From Blasia pusilla (Eukaryota > Marchantiophyta > Marchantiopsida > Blasiales), in NCBI GenBank assembly GCA_050084515.1, contig CM114273.1:28210001-28274000 (forward strand): a stretch of 64,000 bases of DNA. Reading direction: 5' to 3'. This document shows, piece by piece, positions 12,549 to 24,759 of this stretch. The translations under genes and the position numbers were made by a program. Each line of letters begins with the position of its first letter. Position 1 is the first letter of the stretch. The notes beneath the pieces are model-generated. The model saw only the letters and a program-made list of their open reading frames with translations. It was not told where the DNA came from and did not search any database.

Positions 12549-13239
12549 TCACCCCATACATTCATTTTTTTGCCTTCCACGTAGAGAAACATAGTCCTAC
12601 CTTCTTTATTTGCTATCCATGTATCAACTAATGTCTTCATTTGCAACTGAATCACATAAGGAAAACGCAGACATTTTTGAATATGAGCTTCTAGCTCTAG
12701 GATAGTACCAATTGCAAATAGTATTATCCTTCTTCCTATTTCCTACATCGCTTTGAAAGAATGTGAATTTCTCTTAAGTACATGCATTATGTGCCTTAAG
12801 AGTCCAACATCTCTATCCACATTCGCTATGAGTAGTAGCCAAAAATTTCCAACCCATCATCTTCTAAGAAATCATCCATATCCTCTCCACCTCCAAACCA
12901 AAAAAAATGTTATGTTACCAAAAGCTAGTAAGAAGCCCTTATCCACTACAATGAACAAAAACGAGCTCCTCATTAGAGGTTCAACAACCTTCACTGTACT
13001 TATATACTAAAATAGTCCCTACCCTATCACCCGCTTCCACTATGCTATCTACATCTCACTAATTTTAGGCTTTTTTCTTGGAAAATTAACCATGATCCAA
13101 CCAAATTGGCCAAAATTAGCACAATTTTGCCAAATCTAACATAAAATGATAAAACTCAATGCCCTTGTCCTTTTTCGGCTAAATGTCAATTGATGCTCAA
13201 GGCAAGATTTTTTTTCCCATGCTCAAGTTATCGGGATTT

Positions 13240-14665
13240 TTTTTTATAAATTTTGGTTGAACCTTTGGGTTTACCCCTTACTTCCCCCAAAGCTAAGGTG
13301 ACATGTGCATATAAGTCATCTCCTCGGCTGTTGATCCATAATAGCGGATCAAGTATAATTTCCCCAAATAGAAAGTCAACTCTAAGTATAATAAGAATAT
13401 ACTTGAAATGTTACATTCCTCAACATGGCTCTAAATAAGCCAAAGAAAGGGAAAAAAATTTCGCGCATATTATCATAGTCCTTAAGAGATCATCCTTAGT
13501 CTCGTGAGTGTGTTCTCTAACCTCATTGAAGACAACCTGCAAATACTCGTCAATTCGCTACAAAGGATGTGATAGTTGTCGTACACATATATATTGCTAC
13601 ACAATGTACATTATTGTCAAAAAAGAAACACATAAAGACAAGGTACAATGCTCACTCATGGCATCTACACACATAGCAAATCATGTACCAAAATATCTCT
13701 GATCTCCCTCCTAACTAATGGTTAGGTGTGTTCACTTTAGACAACCATCTACATGCACCTACCATGACATACATCTCTAGGATTCTAAGAGAAAATAGGT
13801 CAAAACTCATTTGACTCCATCGTTAATCGCCTTCTTGTAATCTATGTCACAAATGCAAGTCTAGATCTATGACTACCCAGTACCTTTCTGTACGCATCTA
13901 TCATCCCTAAAGAGTGCTAATGAGATATACATATCATGACATACCACGTGCCATCCTCTTGAACATCCATCCCAAAGTAGCAAGCCGGTTGCACCTCGTG
14001 ATTACGCATATCCACAAAATATATAATGCAAGCTCGCAAATAATATTTCTTAGCTCAGATTAATTATACCAACAATGTTAGGAAGGTGATACATCGCACA
14101 ACTACAAACATGGTTCTTCCAAATCATACCATCATGTTCCAAAATAAGAGGAAACTTGATGGAAATACCTCACACATTCTCAATATATCGTGCCCTCCTA
14201 TAATATCCAATGTCGTAGGTGTCATCGCCTCACATCAAGATCATCAAGATTCAGCACCTCACCAACATCAGGATGAATTGTTGTAGGTAAATTTTGGTCT
14301 TGCCCATAAAGCAATAAATTAGATGAAAAATAAGTCAAAGATGTATGCTTCGTAAATCTATATCTCATTGCCAAACATGGGAATTATAGATCCCAATCTC
14401 CTAGGTAACCTCTCGAGAAGTCATACTTGTGTAAATCACTCTTCATCATCTTGAAAACTTGCTCTACTAGCTCATCCGCCACAGGATGATCTCACAAAAT
14501 GGAACGTGATTTATTAGTGACACAAGGCTTTAAACTCCCCACAAAACTCGGTACTCTGGTTTGTCAACACCTCAGCTGATGTGCCGTAGTGACTCAACAC
14601 TCGATCTAAAAATGCACACACCTTTCCCTCACTCATTTTGTCAGAAAAAATCAATAACATGATAT
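13240..14665 (-). mobile_element. Ty3/gypsy copy A3: integrase 3' part, PHD remnant and LTR
   Basis: Aligns by eye with the 3' part of A1 on the same strand. About 14080-14665 matches the A1 integrase core and C-terminal module (A1 36440-37430), 13930-14050 matches the PHD segment, and 13240-13600 matches the A1 LTR (35430-35960). It is far more decayed: the PHD cysteines are mostly lost and the frames are broken. Reverse transcriptase and everything 5' of it are absent, so it is a 5'-truncated fragment. Confidence 0.75.
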
Positions 14666-15239
14666 CTCGTCTTCTTTATTATACTAACTAGATAGTATAT
14701 CTACCATCTCTCACCTACCACCCCATGTATTGCATCTAGACCCTCATACCATTATCCTTTGCAATGCCTTCAATACCTCCTATCGATAGTAGGATTCCAT
14801 CACCACCACTCCTCATCATTGGCAACACATCTCCATCACCACTAATCACTCTTGGTCTTGAATTTATTTACGATCCCCTCAAATACTTCAATTCCCACTA
14901 TAGATAATAGTGGGTGATTGATGTACCAATCTTCCAACATAAAGGATGGGGAGGTATTCTTGAAGGGAAGCATATATTCAAGAATTATCATATATTTATA
15001 ACTCATCCCTCATTTAAAGCAAAGTCAATTATAAGTTGAGTATGCTCCAATGCATAAATATATTTATTAGAATATATTTTCAAAATAAGTTTTTTTGAAA
15101 TAGGATTATTTCATAAAATCCTATCATGTCTATATTTTTAAAAATATAGAGTTTTACCTCTCTATTGAAAATCAAGATATGAATTCAATATGTACATTAT
15201 AAACATCTATATTTCTTGATCTGATAATAGACTATCTTT
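14666..15239. other. AT-rich DNA, no gene recognised
   Basis: Could include the decayed 3' end of the neighbouring Helitron, but no Helitron terminal hairpin was identified. Confidence 0.3.
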
Positions 15240-18200
15240 CAAAAAGTTGATGATATGAAATCTTTCAAGATCATTCCCATCTATAGTATTAATAAAATCA
15301 TTTACATTCTTACTCTTAACAACCATATAAAAGGGTAGTGAAATGAAATCATTTCCTCAAGAAGTGCGTGGAAAGTGACACGACCCTCTTCCACCTCCAA
15401 GAACCAATCAACACAAGTTTATTAGTAAACATGGATATGACCTTCCAAAGTTTTAATTCTCGTGTTTGTTGTGAGCAATTGTGAGCTTCATCACCCTCAC
15501 TTAGGACCACAAATGGGATCTCTGTTAAAGTGGTTTTGATAATTTTTGGACAATCCCCATGATGAACAACCTATAATACTTGGAAAAAATAACCACCAAA
15601 AATTATAATCTTTTCCCCGAATGATATATTGTGTACCTCATACGAGATCACTCTTGTGATATCTTATGAGGTATGATTGAAAATCTCAAATGCATGTCAA
15701 TGAGTCATGGGTGCCTTGTCTCATGTAAAAAGCAAGGTCTTTCGAATTATATATGTTGAATTGGTATTGATATATAGCTTATAAGTAGAGTTTTGATAAG
15801 ATTGATAGAAATCCTAGATCATCAGCTCAATGCATGCCTCTATCTATCAAATAATAAAGCAACTTTTCCATAATACGAAAAATAAAGCAATACCTCTTGC
15901 ACATCTTACACTTATAAGGAGAAGATTATATATATGGGTCTTCCCTATTCTTGGGCCCATCAATGAAAAACAAATCATTGAAGGTGAAGCTTGCTTTGTA
16001 ATTTTATGCAATCCATCATGTATAGCATCCCAAATTATATGTTATCCATCATTCAAGCAAGAAAACATTTCATTACCATCCTTAACAAGTCCCAATTGAA
16101 TAACTACTTTCTTACAATTTGGCTATAGGATTCTATGCGTTTAGAGTTCTCGAATGTTCATTTTCAATTGCACTCCAAACATGATAAAGAATTCACTACA
16201 ATTAATGAGGTTCTTCACCATTTATGAAAAATATGTACTTAGTTAGATCATTGCATAACACAAGTAGTCCTCCCATAATGCATTTTTTTCCCATCTTAAT
16301 ATGTTTTAAAGTAAGATTTGAAATTGAAACCAATGCAAACTAATAGCTACATAATACACGATACAAAATATAGTATTTACCTAGATAATTAAGGTATAGG
16401 CGTCTACTAGGATGATCAAAAAAATTTCTTCTTCGTATTCTACGCAGCCAATTTTATACTCACACCCGAATATGAATGGAAGTCAAAATATAAATACGTC
16501 TTAACATTACGATCTAGTTGATTAGTCACAAACCATTGAGTTAGGGTAAACTCCCTATTTCTTTTCATAATATTCTCGGACATATCATCACCATTGAAGG
16601 AAATGATTTGTGCTCATGAAAGATGATTTTTCAATTGCTTAACATTTGGTCGGTTGGAATATAAATTGAACCTGAAAAGTTACGAATAATCCTATGAAAA
16701 AGAGATATACCTACATAAGGTGAGGGGAAAATTCAGATTAAGAAATGTTTATATATAATTTCATTCGTAACAAATTGATTACAACCCGGAAGAGAACCAA
16801 GTCACATTAAGTTTATCTTATATTTAGAGATAGGTTTGTCTCATCCATGACCTCCATTATCGTGGATGTATCCATATTCTTTAATAACTTGAATGATACA
16901 TCATTTAACAATATATCGCCGCTAAAATACTTACTTTCATTTAGGTTTAATGTGTGTCTTATGATCACTCCATTTATATACATAATAATATCCCGACGAT
17001 CAACATTGCTTAGAATCTTTGTTGGAAACTTAAAATGCCAATGGTAAGTTGTAACATTCGTACTCAATACCACACTTACTTACCTTAGGATGATGTGCAC
17101 ATTAGAATCACTTCCCTCATTTTTTTGTGACAAAATATTTTCATGTAGGGATTATGCTCAAGCAACATCTCTTGTAGCACTCTTAAGATATTATGTTGAA
17201 GATCATGAGACATAACTCTTTATCGATTCCCCAAATTATTTTTAGTATCATGAATTCATCTTTGCCATGACCCTCATAACCAAACGTGCCCCAATTTGAA
17301 ACATCAAGACTCTGGTAGGCTCACACTAGGATGGATGCACGTTGGAGGAGTCTCTTAAAGGAGATATGAGATGTGAGACGTGAGTAAGGTTGAGCCTTTT
17401 ATGTGTTAACAATCATGGCTCGGGAAACCTAGACCAAATGAGAACCAATACTTGAGAAAATTTGACTCTAAAAAGAGTGGGTTGCCAAAGAGGATTAGAA
17501 CCATACTTGGAACTTTGACTAGCGTTTGGGGTTTCAATGTGTTTTTAGTCATAACAGCATACCCCAGATGTGTTTGGGACAAGTAAGGTACCATTGGAAA
17601 ACTTACTCAAAGATACTCCAACGTACAAAATATCTTGACAAACGCATGAATACATGTCGAGAAACTGCCCAAAAACTATCAAATGGACAATTGGATTGAG
17701 GGCCAAAAGAGCGGATCGAGAGTATTTTCCCAAAGGTAGAAAGAGGTGGAAAAACCCTAGAATTATATATAAGGGGGAGGGTCTCCAAGGTTGGGACCTG
17801 AACGTCACGTTGGGGAGCCATATGGTAAACCAAGGGCACGAAATGGATCGTGAGGTTGGCGTTGGGATGCAAACACCAAACCAAGTATAAGGGGGTGAAT
17901 TTCGGAGGTTTCCCTTGGATTCCAACATGTGACTCATTTTTTGGGTCTCTATCAGGAACTTATGCAAGATTATTTGGAAAGTTAGGATCGCTAGGCATGC
18001 GAGCGTCATTTTAAGTGCTTGGACTAGCTAGAAAGTCTATCCCAAGTCTAGTAAGACTTGCCCATGTTGGAAATTGAGGAGTTAGGACGTGTTGAGCTTG
18101 ACGAATGGCCTGAGCTTAGAACCTGGAGAGTTGGAAGGGTGGTTGACTCAAACCAATACTAATGAGAGTGTGTTTGGATACAAAGCAGCAAGGTGAGTGT

Positions 18201-18640
18201 GACCTATTGAACGTACGCCTCCACAACATATGAGATTGACGTTCAAGAGGAGTAGGCGTACACAAATATTTGAGAAAATGTATGATGCTTCCCTTCCTCT
18301 AGATATAGTGCTAGAATAATAAGGTAGATTCCACCTTGAACCTTAAAATGTTATGTACCACCAATTTTTGTTATAACACGAGCTTATGTAGAAGCTATTT
18401 TAAATGTAGAATCATAAGGTCACGCACGGGTAAGAAAATGAGCACCTTGAGCATCAAGTCCTGAAATCAATGATTTTAAGAATCGAGGAACCTTTTTCAA
18501 GAAGGGAAGTAACATCTTTTCATGTTGGAAACATTTACCAAAAGATGAGTTGTGAAATCTTTTAGTCTTCACCTTCTTATATTTCCAATTGACAGCATGA
18601 CACGAAGGACATGTTTTTATCATACATTTGATATTAAGAC
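15240..18640 (-). pseudogene. Decayed Helitron Rep/helicase gene, split by repeat X
   Basis: Motifs follow Helitron order on the minus strand. A zinc-finger-like CPSCHAVNW and FGKCFQHEK with PRFLKSLISG lies at 18420-18611. QGGIYLIILALYLEEGK, matching the Helitron-like N-terminal domain, lies near 18266-18330. After repeat X comes LRVLQEMLLEHNPYMKIF (~17140-17200), then QWFVTNQLDRNVKTYLY (~16480-16560). A helicase Walker A with a frameshift (FFIDGP, then GKTHIYNLLL) is near 15930-15972, and FGEKIIIFGG followed by QVL and a stop is near 15560-15625. Known Helitron proteins are rolling-circle initiator/helicases. Many stops and frameshifts make this copy inactive. Both ends are approximate. Confidence 0.75.
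17306..18262 (+). repeat. Repeat X, probable solo LTR, copy 1
   Basis: This ~950 bp segment aligns with 39918-40843 on the other strand. Shared words include gctcacactaggatgg near the start, gggcacgaaatggatcg, gtctatcccaagtc and gagattgacgttc near the end. It has a TATA-like tatatataaggggg near 17765. It has no coding frame and sits inside the Helitron gene, so it is a later insertion. Length, TATA-like box and dispersal suggest a solo LTR, but its parent element is not in the window. Confidence 0.6.
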
Positions 18641-19031
18641 GACTTTTTGTTTGACGTACTATGATCAGAATCCAAATTTCTCTTACTTTACTCTCTTTGA
18701 AGTTCCAAGTCCTTGTAGATTGAATGATATAAATTTTGAGTTTCACATTCCTCTCAATATTAGCCAATATCTTAAAATTTTCCTCGTAGGAGGCATCAAT
18801 CCACTCTCTCTTGAGCTCTCAACTCCATGAAACATAGAAGACATGTCCTCAGTTCTTGTAGGTAAGTAAATGGATATCTCAATTACTTGAAGTGTGGAAG
18901 CATACATCCTTGACAACTTCATCGTCTTACTCTCCATGGATATAAATCTCTTCTTCAATACTTGTCATAATAGGTACCTCAATCCCATTACCTTGAGAAT
19001 ATATTTCCTCGTATAAAAGGGGCATGAAGTT

Positions 19032-19360
19032 CAAGGTTGTATATAGACAAAGTCCATATCCGTGGATATGTTTTTGTTCTTTGACTTACGTCCATCCTAT
19101 AGAAGGACTTGTCTATGTGGGCCCATCTCCCCCTTCTTTCTCAGCCCTCCCACTTGCCTTCCTCGTCTGCACTGTCTCATTCCTTCCTCCTTCCACCTCC
19201 ACTCCCTTCCCCCTTATTGTCCCGCCCGCCCTTGTCTTGCCTTCCATCATGAACTATAAGTACAAGTCTCATCTTTTGCAATCCATGTCCGTGGATATGT
19301 CCAAAATTTTCCGTCCATGTTTGTCCTAAGGACGAACTTGTATGTTTTTTTGCAACCATG
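19032..19360 (+). mobile_element. hAT-type MITE, copy d
   Basis: A 329 bp copy running from CAAGGTTGTA to TGCAACCATG. Flanks are atgaagtt on the left and acggagtt on the right, an 8 bp duplication with two transitions. Internal words: ccatatccgtggatatg, a CT-rich middle, gaactataagtac and catgtccgtggatatgtcc. Confidence 0.8.
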
Positions 19361-20546
19361 ACGGAGTTTGTTATGTCATGGATAAGAACATACACAATAT
19401 TCTCTTCATGCAAATATATAAAAGTGAAATTTTACATAGTTTTGACTCTCCCAAAAATACAATGAACCAAGAAAAGAGATGTTGGTATAATAGTAATATT
19501 TTATATCTTGTGTGATATTTTGAATTGGAGTCTCTAGTGAAATAATATTTATATTAACTTTAATTCCCTCAATAATAAGAGCATATCCCATGTCATGTTG
19601 AAGGTTATGCCTTCTACTTTTATATTACACTAGAAAGTTTCCCGTGCAATGCACGGAAAATTAGAGCTTTTGTTAGTATATAACCCGCGAAGGGAAGCGA
19701 TTAATAATGCTGCACATAAATTCAAACTTTTTTCTTGCTGACCATAACATGTGAAACAATTTTTTTGGTCCATTTGCAATGTTTCAATAGAAGGGCCTTA
19801 AAAAATAGGTGTCAATAATATTTTTAATAATTATATTTAAAACGTGAAATTGTATTTAATTTTAAAATTGAAGTATAATTTCTGATTAAAGAGTAAGAAA
19901 TTTTCACCTTTAAATAATGCCCATCTTCCCTCAATAATTTCACTCCTCAATAAAAGCTCGAACAATAACTATTTTTCCCGTTCCACTCTTCCCTTCAAAA
20001 TAACGTTCACTAACCAAAATCTTAGCTCATTTTTAAGAAACGAAATTATTTTCCTTTTCCATTAAAACTCATTTTCCTTTCCCAAAATATCACTTGTGAA
20101 TTAATACGATTATTTTAAAAATAATCACATTATTTATCTAAAATATAAAATAATATTTTTTTCTAAAATCTTAGAGTAGTAATAATATTTCACTCTTCTT
20201 AGTAATTACAATCCTCCATTCAAATTTAAATGATATCCCAATTCCCTAAGTAATTTTACCCTTCCATAAAATAAAATAAAGTCCTTCTCCTTTCAAATTT
20301 ATTTTCTCTTTCCATCCAATATGAATTGAGGAAAAAAGTCCAAAATTTTGGTTATTTATCATAATTATTTCATTTTATTAATATTTATAATCACCCATTA
20401 TAATATCAAATAAAATATTAACATATTTTCTTTGTATTCCACTCAAACCCGTATCCATTCTTCTCTCCCTATCTATTTCTACCCACCTAATATGGCTCAA
20501 GCAACAAAATTCAAACATGTTGCCTATTTTGTCTTATGTCTCTGTC
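19361..20546. other. AT-rich DNA with a palindrome-bearing repeat
   Basis: No gene recognised. At about 19640 lies cccgtgcaatgcacgg, a short palindrome, followed by a long AT-rich tract. Related text (ctcgtgctatgcacatg) occurs near 56641 beside similar pyrimidine-rich DNA, suggesting a dispersed non-coding repeat. Confidence 0.35.
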
Positions 20547-20810
20547 ACATCTTATTTCGACGTAGGTAGAGTTCTATCGTGTCGACGACATAGAGAGTCA
20601 GCGGGTTGTTCGGGTGCAACTTTGTCCCGAGATGTCGGATGAGGTTGGCGATAGGTCTATTGTGTCGAGAACATCGTTTATGGCGATTTCCCTATTTTGG
20701 TTTTAGTCCGTAAGGTGACTCGTCGACCAAGTCAACCAGTTACATATGCACGCAGGTTACCGTTGGTAGGGCTATTTTGGGGGGAAGAGCTTTTTGCCGA
20801 TGTAGATTCA
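20547..20810 (+). mobile_element. LTR fragment, A2 subfamily
   Basis: Matches 29672-29930 almost base by base, for example gacgtaggtagagttctat and ggttaccgttggtagggct. The first ~140 bases and the 3' end of the LTR are missing or diverged. It lies in the orientation expected of an A2 5' LTR, but 6 kb of unrelated DNA separates it from the A2 gag region. Confidence 0.7.
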
Positions 20811-21922
20811 TGAGTGGAGTTTTAGGCCGTGTGAGCCGTTTTTACTATATTTGATTTTACATGAGAAAGATGCGAGGGGGCAGGGAATTCGTTGTTTATA
20901 GGTAGGCAAGCGAGTTGCCTCGATGTAGAGCCCTTGGAAATGCATGTGTTTGTCAAATTTTTTAGATTTGGGAGGCCGGTCGCGGAAGCGCTGTCCATTT
21001 TGCTCAAATTTTTCTGGTGCGGGTTGATGGGGAACAACAGCTGAGTGTAGTGCAAGGTATAGGGACGGGTGTTCGTGAGTGAGTCGTCAACGGGTGAGCG
21101 GCAAGTGTCAGGAAAGAGAGAGAAGGGCAGGTTGGGTCCACATAGCCGCCGGGGGGCTATCTAGGAAAAATGTGGCTAGGTTGGAGGCGCAACTGTTTAG
21201 GTCACTTTAGATTAAGATCGGACGGCTGGGAAGCCGTAACATGGAGGTGGAGGAGGTAGCCACGTCGGGTCGATAGGGGTCATGTCCATAGGGACGCGTG
21301 CCCGAACAGATAGAGGCGCTCAGAGAGGTCGGTAGCAAGTCGGGAAGCCGGGGGTTTCCTGGGAGCATGGGATGAATGGAGTAGGGAGAGGGGAGAGCAT
21401 GGGCAGGGGCATGAGCGAGTATGGCTCCAAGACAGAGGGAGTCATGGCTGTAGAGCGGGCTGGTAGAATGCAATCTGAAGGGAGAGACAAGGGACTGCGG
21501 TGGACTGGGGTGTTAGGACATGCTAGTAGGCGGGCATGGTGAAGGATTAGGTTAGGGAAGGAGCCCGGAACAAACTGCACAGGGTACCGAGCAGAGGACG
21601 GCAGCTACGGGTAGTGCCGCAGCCAACATGGGAGGAAGGAACGGAGTTGGGAATGGAGCAAGGAGCAGGATCCGGGAGTTTTTTTATAAGAGGGGGTAAG
21701 TTTCTGGCAGTAGGTTGAATAAATCGGTAATTTGAAATTTTTAACTGGTTTCAAAAGGTAATATTTGAAACTCCTGGGAAATTTGAGGGTTTTTCTATAT
21801 TTTTTCAGTAATTTTCCGAAATTTTATTTTTCTCCACAGTTCATTTCTGATTACTCGGAATGTTGTTTGGTTCATATCCGGGATTTTGAAATACTAACCG
21901 GAAAATTTTTCCTGGCCTCTTT
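20811..21922. other. GC-richer DNA, no gene recognised
   Basis: Purine-rich, moderately GC-rich sequence. Open frames have no identifiable domain. It may be leader or internal non-coding sequence of an LTR element. Confidence 0.3.
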
Positions 21923-22015
21923 TGGACTTCAACCTCTTTTGACCTTCATTTCTATTGGACTTCAACCTCTTGTGAACTTCAGCCTTTTCTGGACTTCAAT
22001 TTTATTGCAAAGATT
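21923..22015 (+). repeat. 17 bp degenerate tandem repeat
   Basis: About five units of the type ggacttcaacctctttt in tandem, with small length changes. Confidence 0.7.
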
Positions 22016-22044
22016 CATTTCACACTTTGTTTTACTACATCATC

Positions 22045-22108
22045 CTTGGCAGGAATTGAACCTGGCTAGGCCTCCGACCAGTTGGGAGCTAAGGATCTTA
22101 CCCCTCCA
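22045..22108 (-). mobile_element. Possible tRNA-derived SINE remnant
   Basis: On the minus strand ttagctcccaactgg resembles a pol III A box and ggttcaattcc fits the B box. The two are only about 27 bases apart, too close for a folded tRNA gene but compatible with a SINE. No clear tail or duplicated target was found. Confidence 0.3.
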
Positions 22109-22109
22109 T

Positions 22110-22147
22110 AATACATTGAAGCTTTTTAATAAAAGCTTCAATGTATT
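22110..22147. repeat. Perfect 17 bp inverted repeat (hairpin)
   Basis: Arms aatacattgaagctttt and aaaagcttcaatgtatt are separated by taat. It lies just 3' of the hAT pseudogene (minus strand) and next to the SINE-like sequence. Confidence 0.85.
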
Positions 22148-22194
22148 AGAAAAGGGACCCCCTTATCCCTAACCCTAAGCTTTTCCCCCTCATC

Positions 22195-24449
22195 TTACAC
22201 ATCTACAACAACTTCACTTGGGTCTAAAGCATCTAAATTTACACGAACCTCTGGTGGAATTTCTATCTCAAAAACATATCTCTCAGGATTGGCATACACA
22301 TACCTAAAGTGTGATGAATTCTTCCAAAGAACTACAGATTCAACCAACAAAGCTTCATAATCATCTATTTCCCCCTCTAAGGCAATCCTAAGAACAACAT
22401 CCAAATGCTTTGTCATTAATCTATTCCTACTTTTAGTCTTAATCACATTTTGCACAAAGCAGGCTCTCCCATAAATAGCAGTACTAACACACTGTACCCT
22501 AGCAATATTGGCTAAAATGAGCAAGTTAGAGAACTAACATTGCAAGGACGAGCTCTACAGCTAAACTTACCACAACCCACAGGTCCTTGAAGTTCTGATC
22601 TTTCCACTCCGTGGTGGCCATGAGCTTAAATGATTGAAACTCTTGTTTCACAACTCCTACACTTAGTAAAGAAGGTTGCAATGGACCTTTGAAGGGTAAG
22701 TCCGTCCCAAAATGTTCACAGAGGTCATCCAATTCCTTACAACCCCAACTATTTGGTCCCACTTGCCTTGAAGGTATGTGTAGAGGATTCATTATCCTCA
22801 TGGCACTAATCAAGTTGTTATTCTTAAACCGATCTCGTAAAGCTACACAAACACTCTCAAAAAAAATTATTTTGAAACAACAAGGCAGCCTCTAGATCCT
22901 TCCCTATCCAATTTCTCAACATTTCTATGCTATGGAACTTTATGCCCCTAATCTCAGATTGTAAACGTTTCAAATAACCCTCTGGAGGACCAAAGTGTGG
23001 TAGAATGTGATAACCAATTTCTTCAGAGAAAGTGGAGGTATTCAGATCAAGGTTCTCCATTACAAAATTCATTGTTATGGAAGCTATTTCAGAAGTCATT
23101 ATACTACCTATGGTACTAACATCTACAAACTTATATCGGAACACCTTACTCAAGTTAGCAAGAAGAAACAAAATATATGCCAAAAAATACAACTGTTAGA
23201 TCATCTGAAATGATCTGAGTTTGTTATACAATTTGGCAGCATTACCATCATCTTCAAAGGGCAAGATATCTCTAAAATATGTAAGGAAAGATTCAAATGA
23301 GTCACATAAATAAGTGACAGCCTGCTAATGTGACAACCAACAAATTTTGTGGTACCTCTTCATCACTTTCTGAGAATCGTTCAACCTCTCTTGCAAAGTT
23401 GCAAGACCACACTTCCTCTTAGAAGACCTTCTAAAATATCCACCTACTGCATTCAAGATTGAATCTATTTCTGTAGATATATCTTTACACCCTACACCTT
23501 TTGCTGATATTAAAGCAACCATGTTCGTCCTGTGCGCCACACAATACACAGACAACATAAAAGGATTTAACTTTTGTTTCATCTGAGAGGCTACTTTGTT
23601 TTGGGTTCCTACCATAGTGGAATCTCCATCAGATCCAAAGGCCACCAGTTTTGATCCCTCTAGTCCCGAATCCTTTATCAACTCCAAAAAATTGTTAGTG
23701 ATTGCATTCGAACATTTTTGTGGACATTGTAACAATCCTACAAAACAACTCTCCACCTAGCCCTCATGTAAATAAGTTGCAAATACAACAAGATGTCTAG
23801 TGACAGAAATATCTGTGGACTCGTCAATCATTATCCCAAAGAAAGGAGGTTGTTGCACTTTAGAAAGGTTCTTCCTAAGAACAACTTGGCTAATATAATA
23901 ACACATATCAGCGCAAATTTTTTCATCTTGGTACAAGTGGCGGGTTATAGGTGCATTCATAGAAATCATTAACTTACACAAATTTGAGAATTTTGAAAAT
24001 GGCAAGGCTTCCTTTGCAATGAAATATGCACATTTGAACAGAGTTAAAAGTGCAAGATCACAAGTCCGATTTGTAGTCGCTATAGCCTTGGCCATGGATG
24101 TGTTCCCCATATTCATAGCCCATGCAAGCTTCATGTGCTCATTCAACTTACCATGATCTGTGAAGGCCGAAACCTTACAATTAATAGCTCCATCCCTAGT
24201 ACATGAGCTTTTCCCCTTACCCTGTCTACAAACTTTAGAGAAAATCCTACCGGATTCTACATGGAATTCTATCCAATCGAACATGCTATAACATAGGTCC
24301 TTCCAAGCCAATCGATTCTTTTCAATTGAACTTGCCAAAGGAGCATTTGATTGGTCCACCTCTCTCCCATCTGATGATCCTGATCTAATGCTATCTTTTG
24401 CAATATCTTTGTACAACATCTCATTCATGGTTTGCTGCCTCTTAGCCAT
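22195..24449 (-). pseudogene. hAT transposase pseudogene 1 (ZNF862-like type)
   Basis: Five successive minus-strand frame pieces line up with one hAT transposase. The N-terminus (24449-23757) has a zinc-finger-like segment (FHVESGRIFSKVCRQ) and AKEALPFSKF, then MIDESTDISVT, where the first catalytic aspartate is expected. The next piece (23756-23325) has LVAFGSDGDSTMVG and VYCVAHRTNM, typical of the second aspartate region. Then come 23192-22857, 22813-22526 and 22524-22195. The last contains IKTKSRNRLMTKHLDVVLRIA, the hAT C-terminal dimerisation region. Intact relatives run about 600-700 residues in one frame. Stops between pieces show decay. Terminal inverted repeats and an 8 bp duplication were not identified. 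Confidence 0.85.
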
Positions 24450-24759
24450 ATAGAGGCTAATAAGATTGCGAGTGGGATGTATACTAAATTAGGGTGGAAG
24501 TAACCTACTGTACCATGAACAGAGGTTATGCAACCTATTGTACCATGAGAGGCTAAAAAAGAAGCCAGCAAGCCAAGTGGCCCGCTCCCAACCATGGGCG
24601 GATAGCTTGTGAGGGTGGCAAGCGACAAGAATGCACCAACACCCTAAGACAGGCAACTTGAAGCCAACTCTATGATATAGCGGCTAGCCATAAAATCAAA
24701 ATGAAAGAGAGAAATAAACATAGGGGCACGAAGGAAACGTGAAGCAATCCCCCAAGATG
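24450..24759. other. Intergenic, no gene recognised
   Basis: Short stretch upstream of the hAT pseudogene. It should contain that element's 5' terminus, but no terminal repeat was recognised. Confidence 0.3.

Noticed and set aside
22045-22108. Functional tRNA gene
   Set aside because: A and B boxes are too close for a full cloverleaf, and no anticodon arm can be placed.
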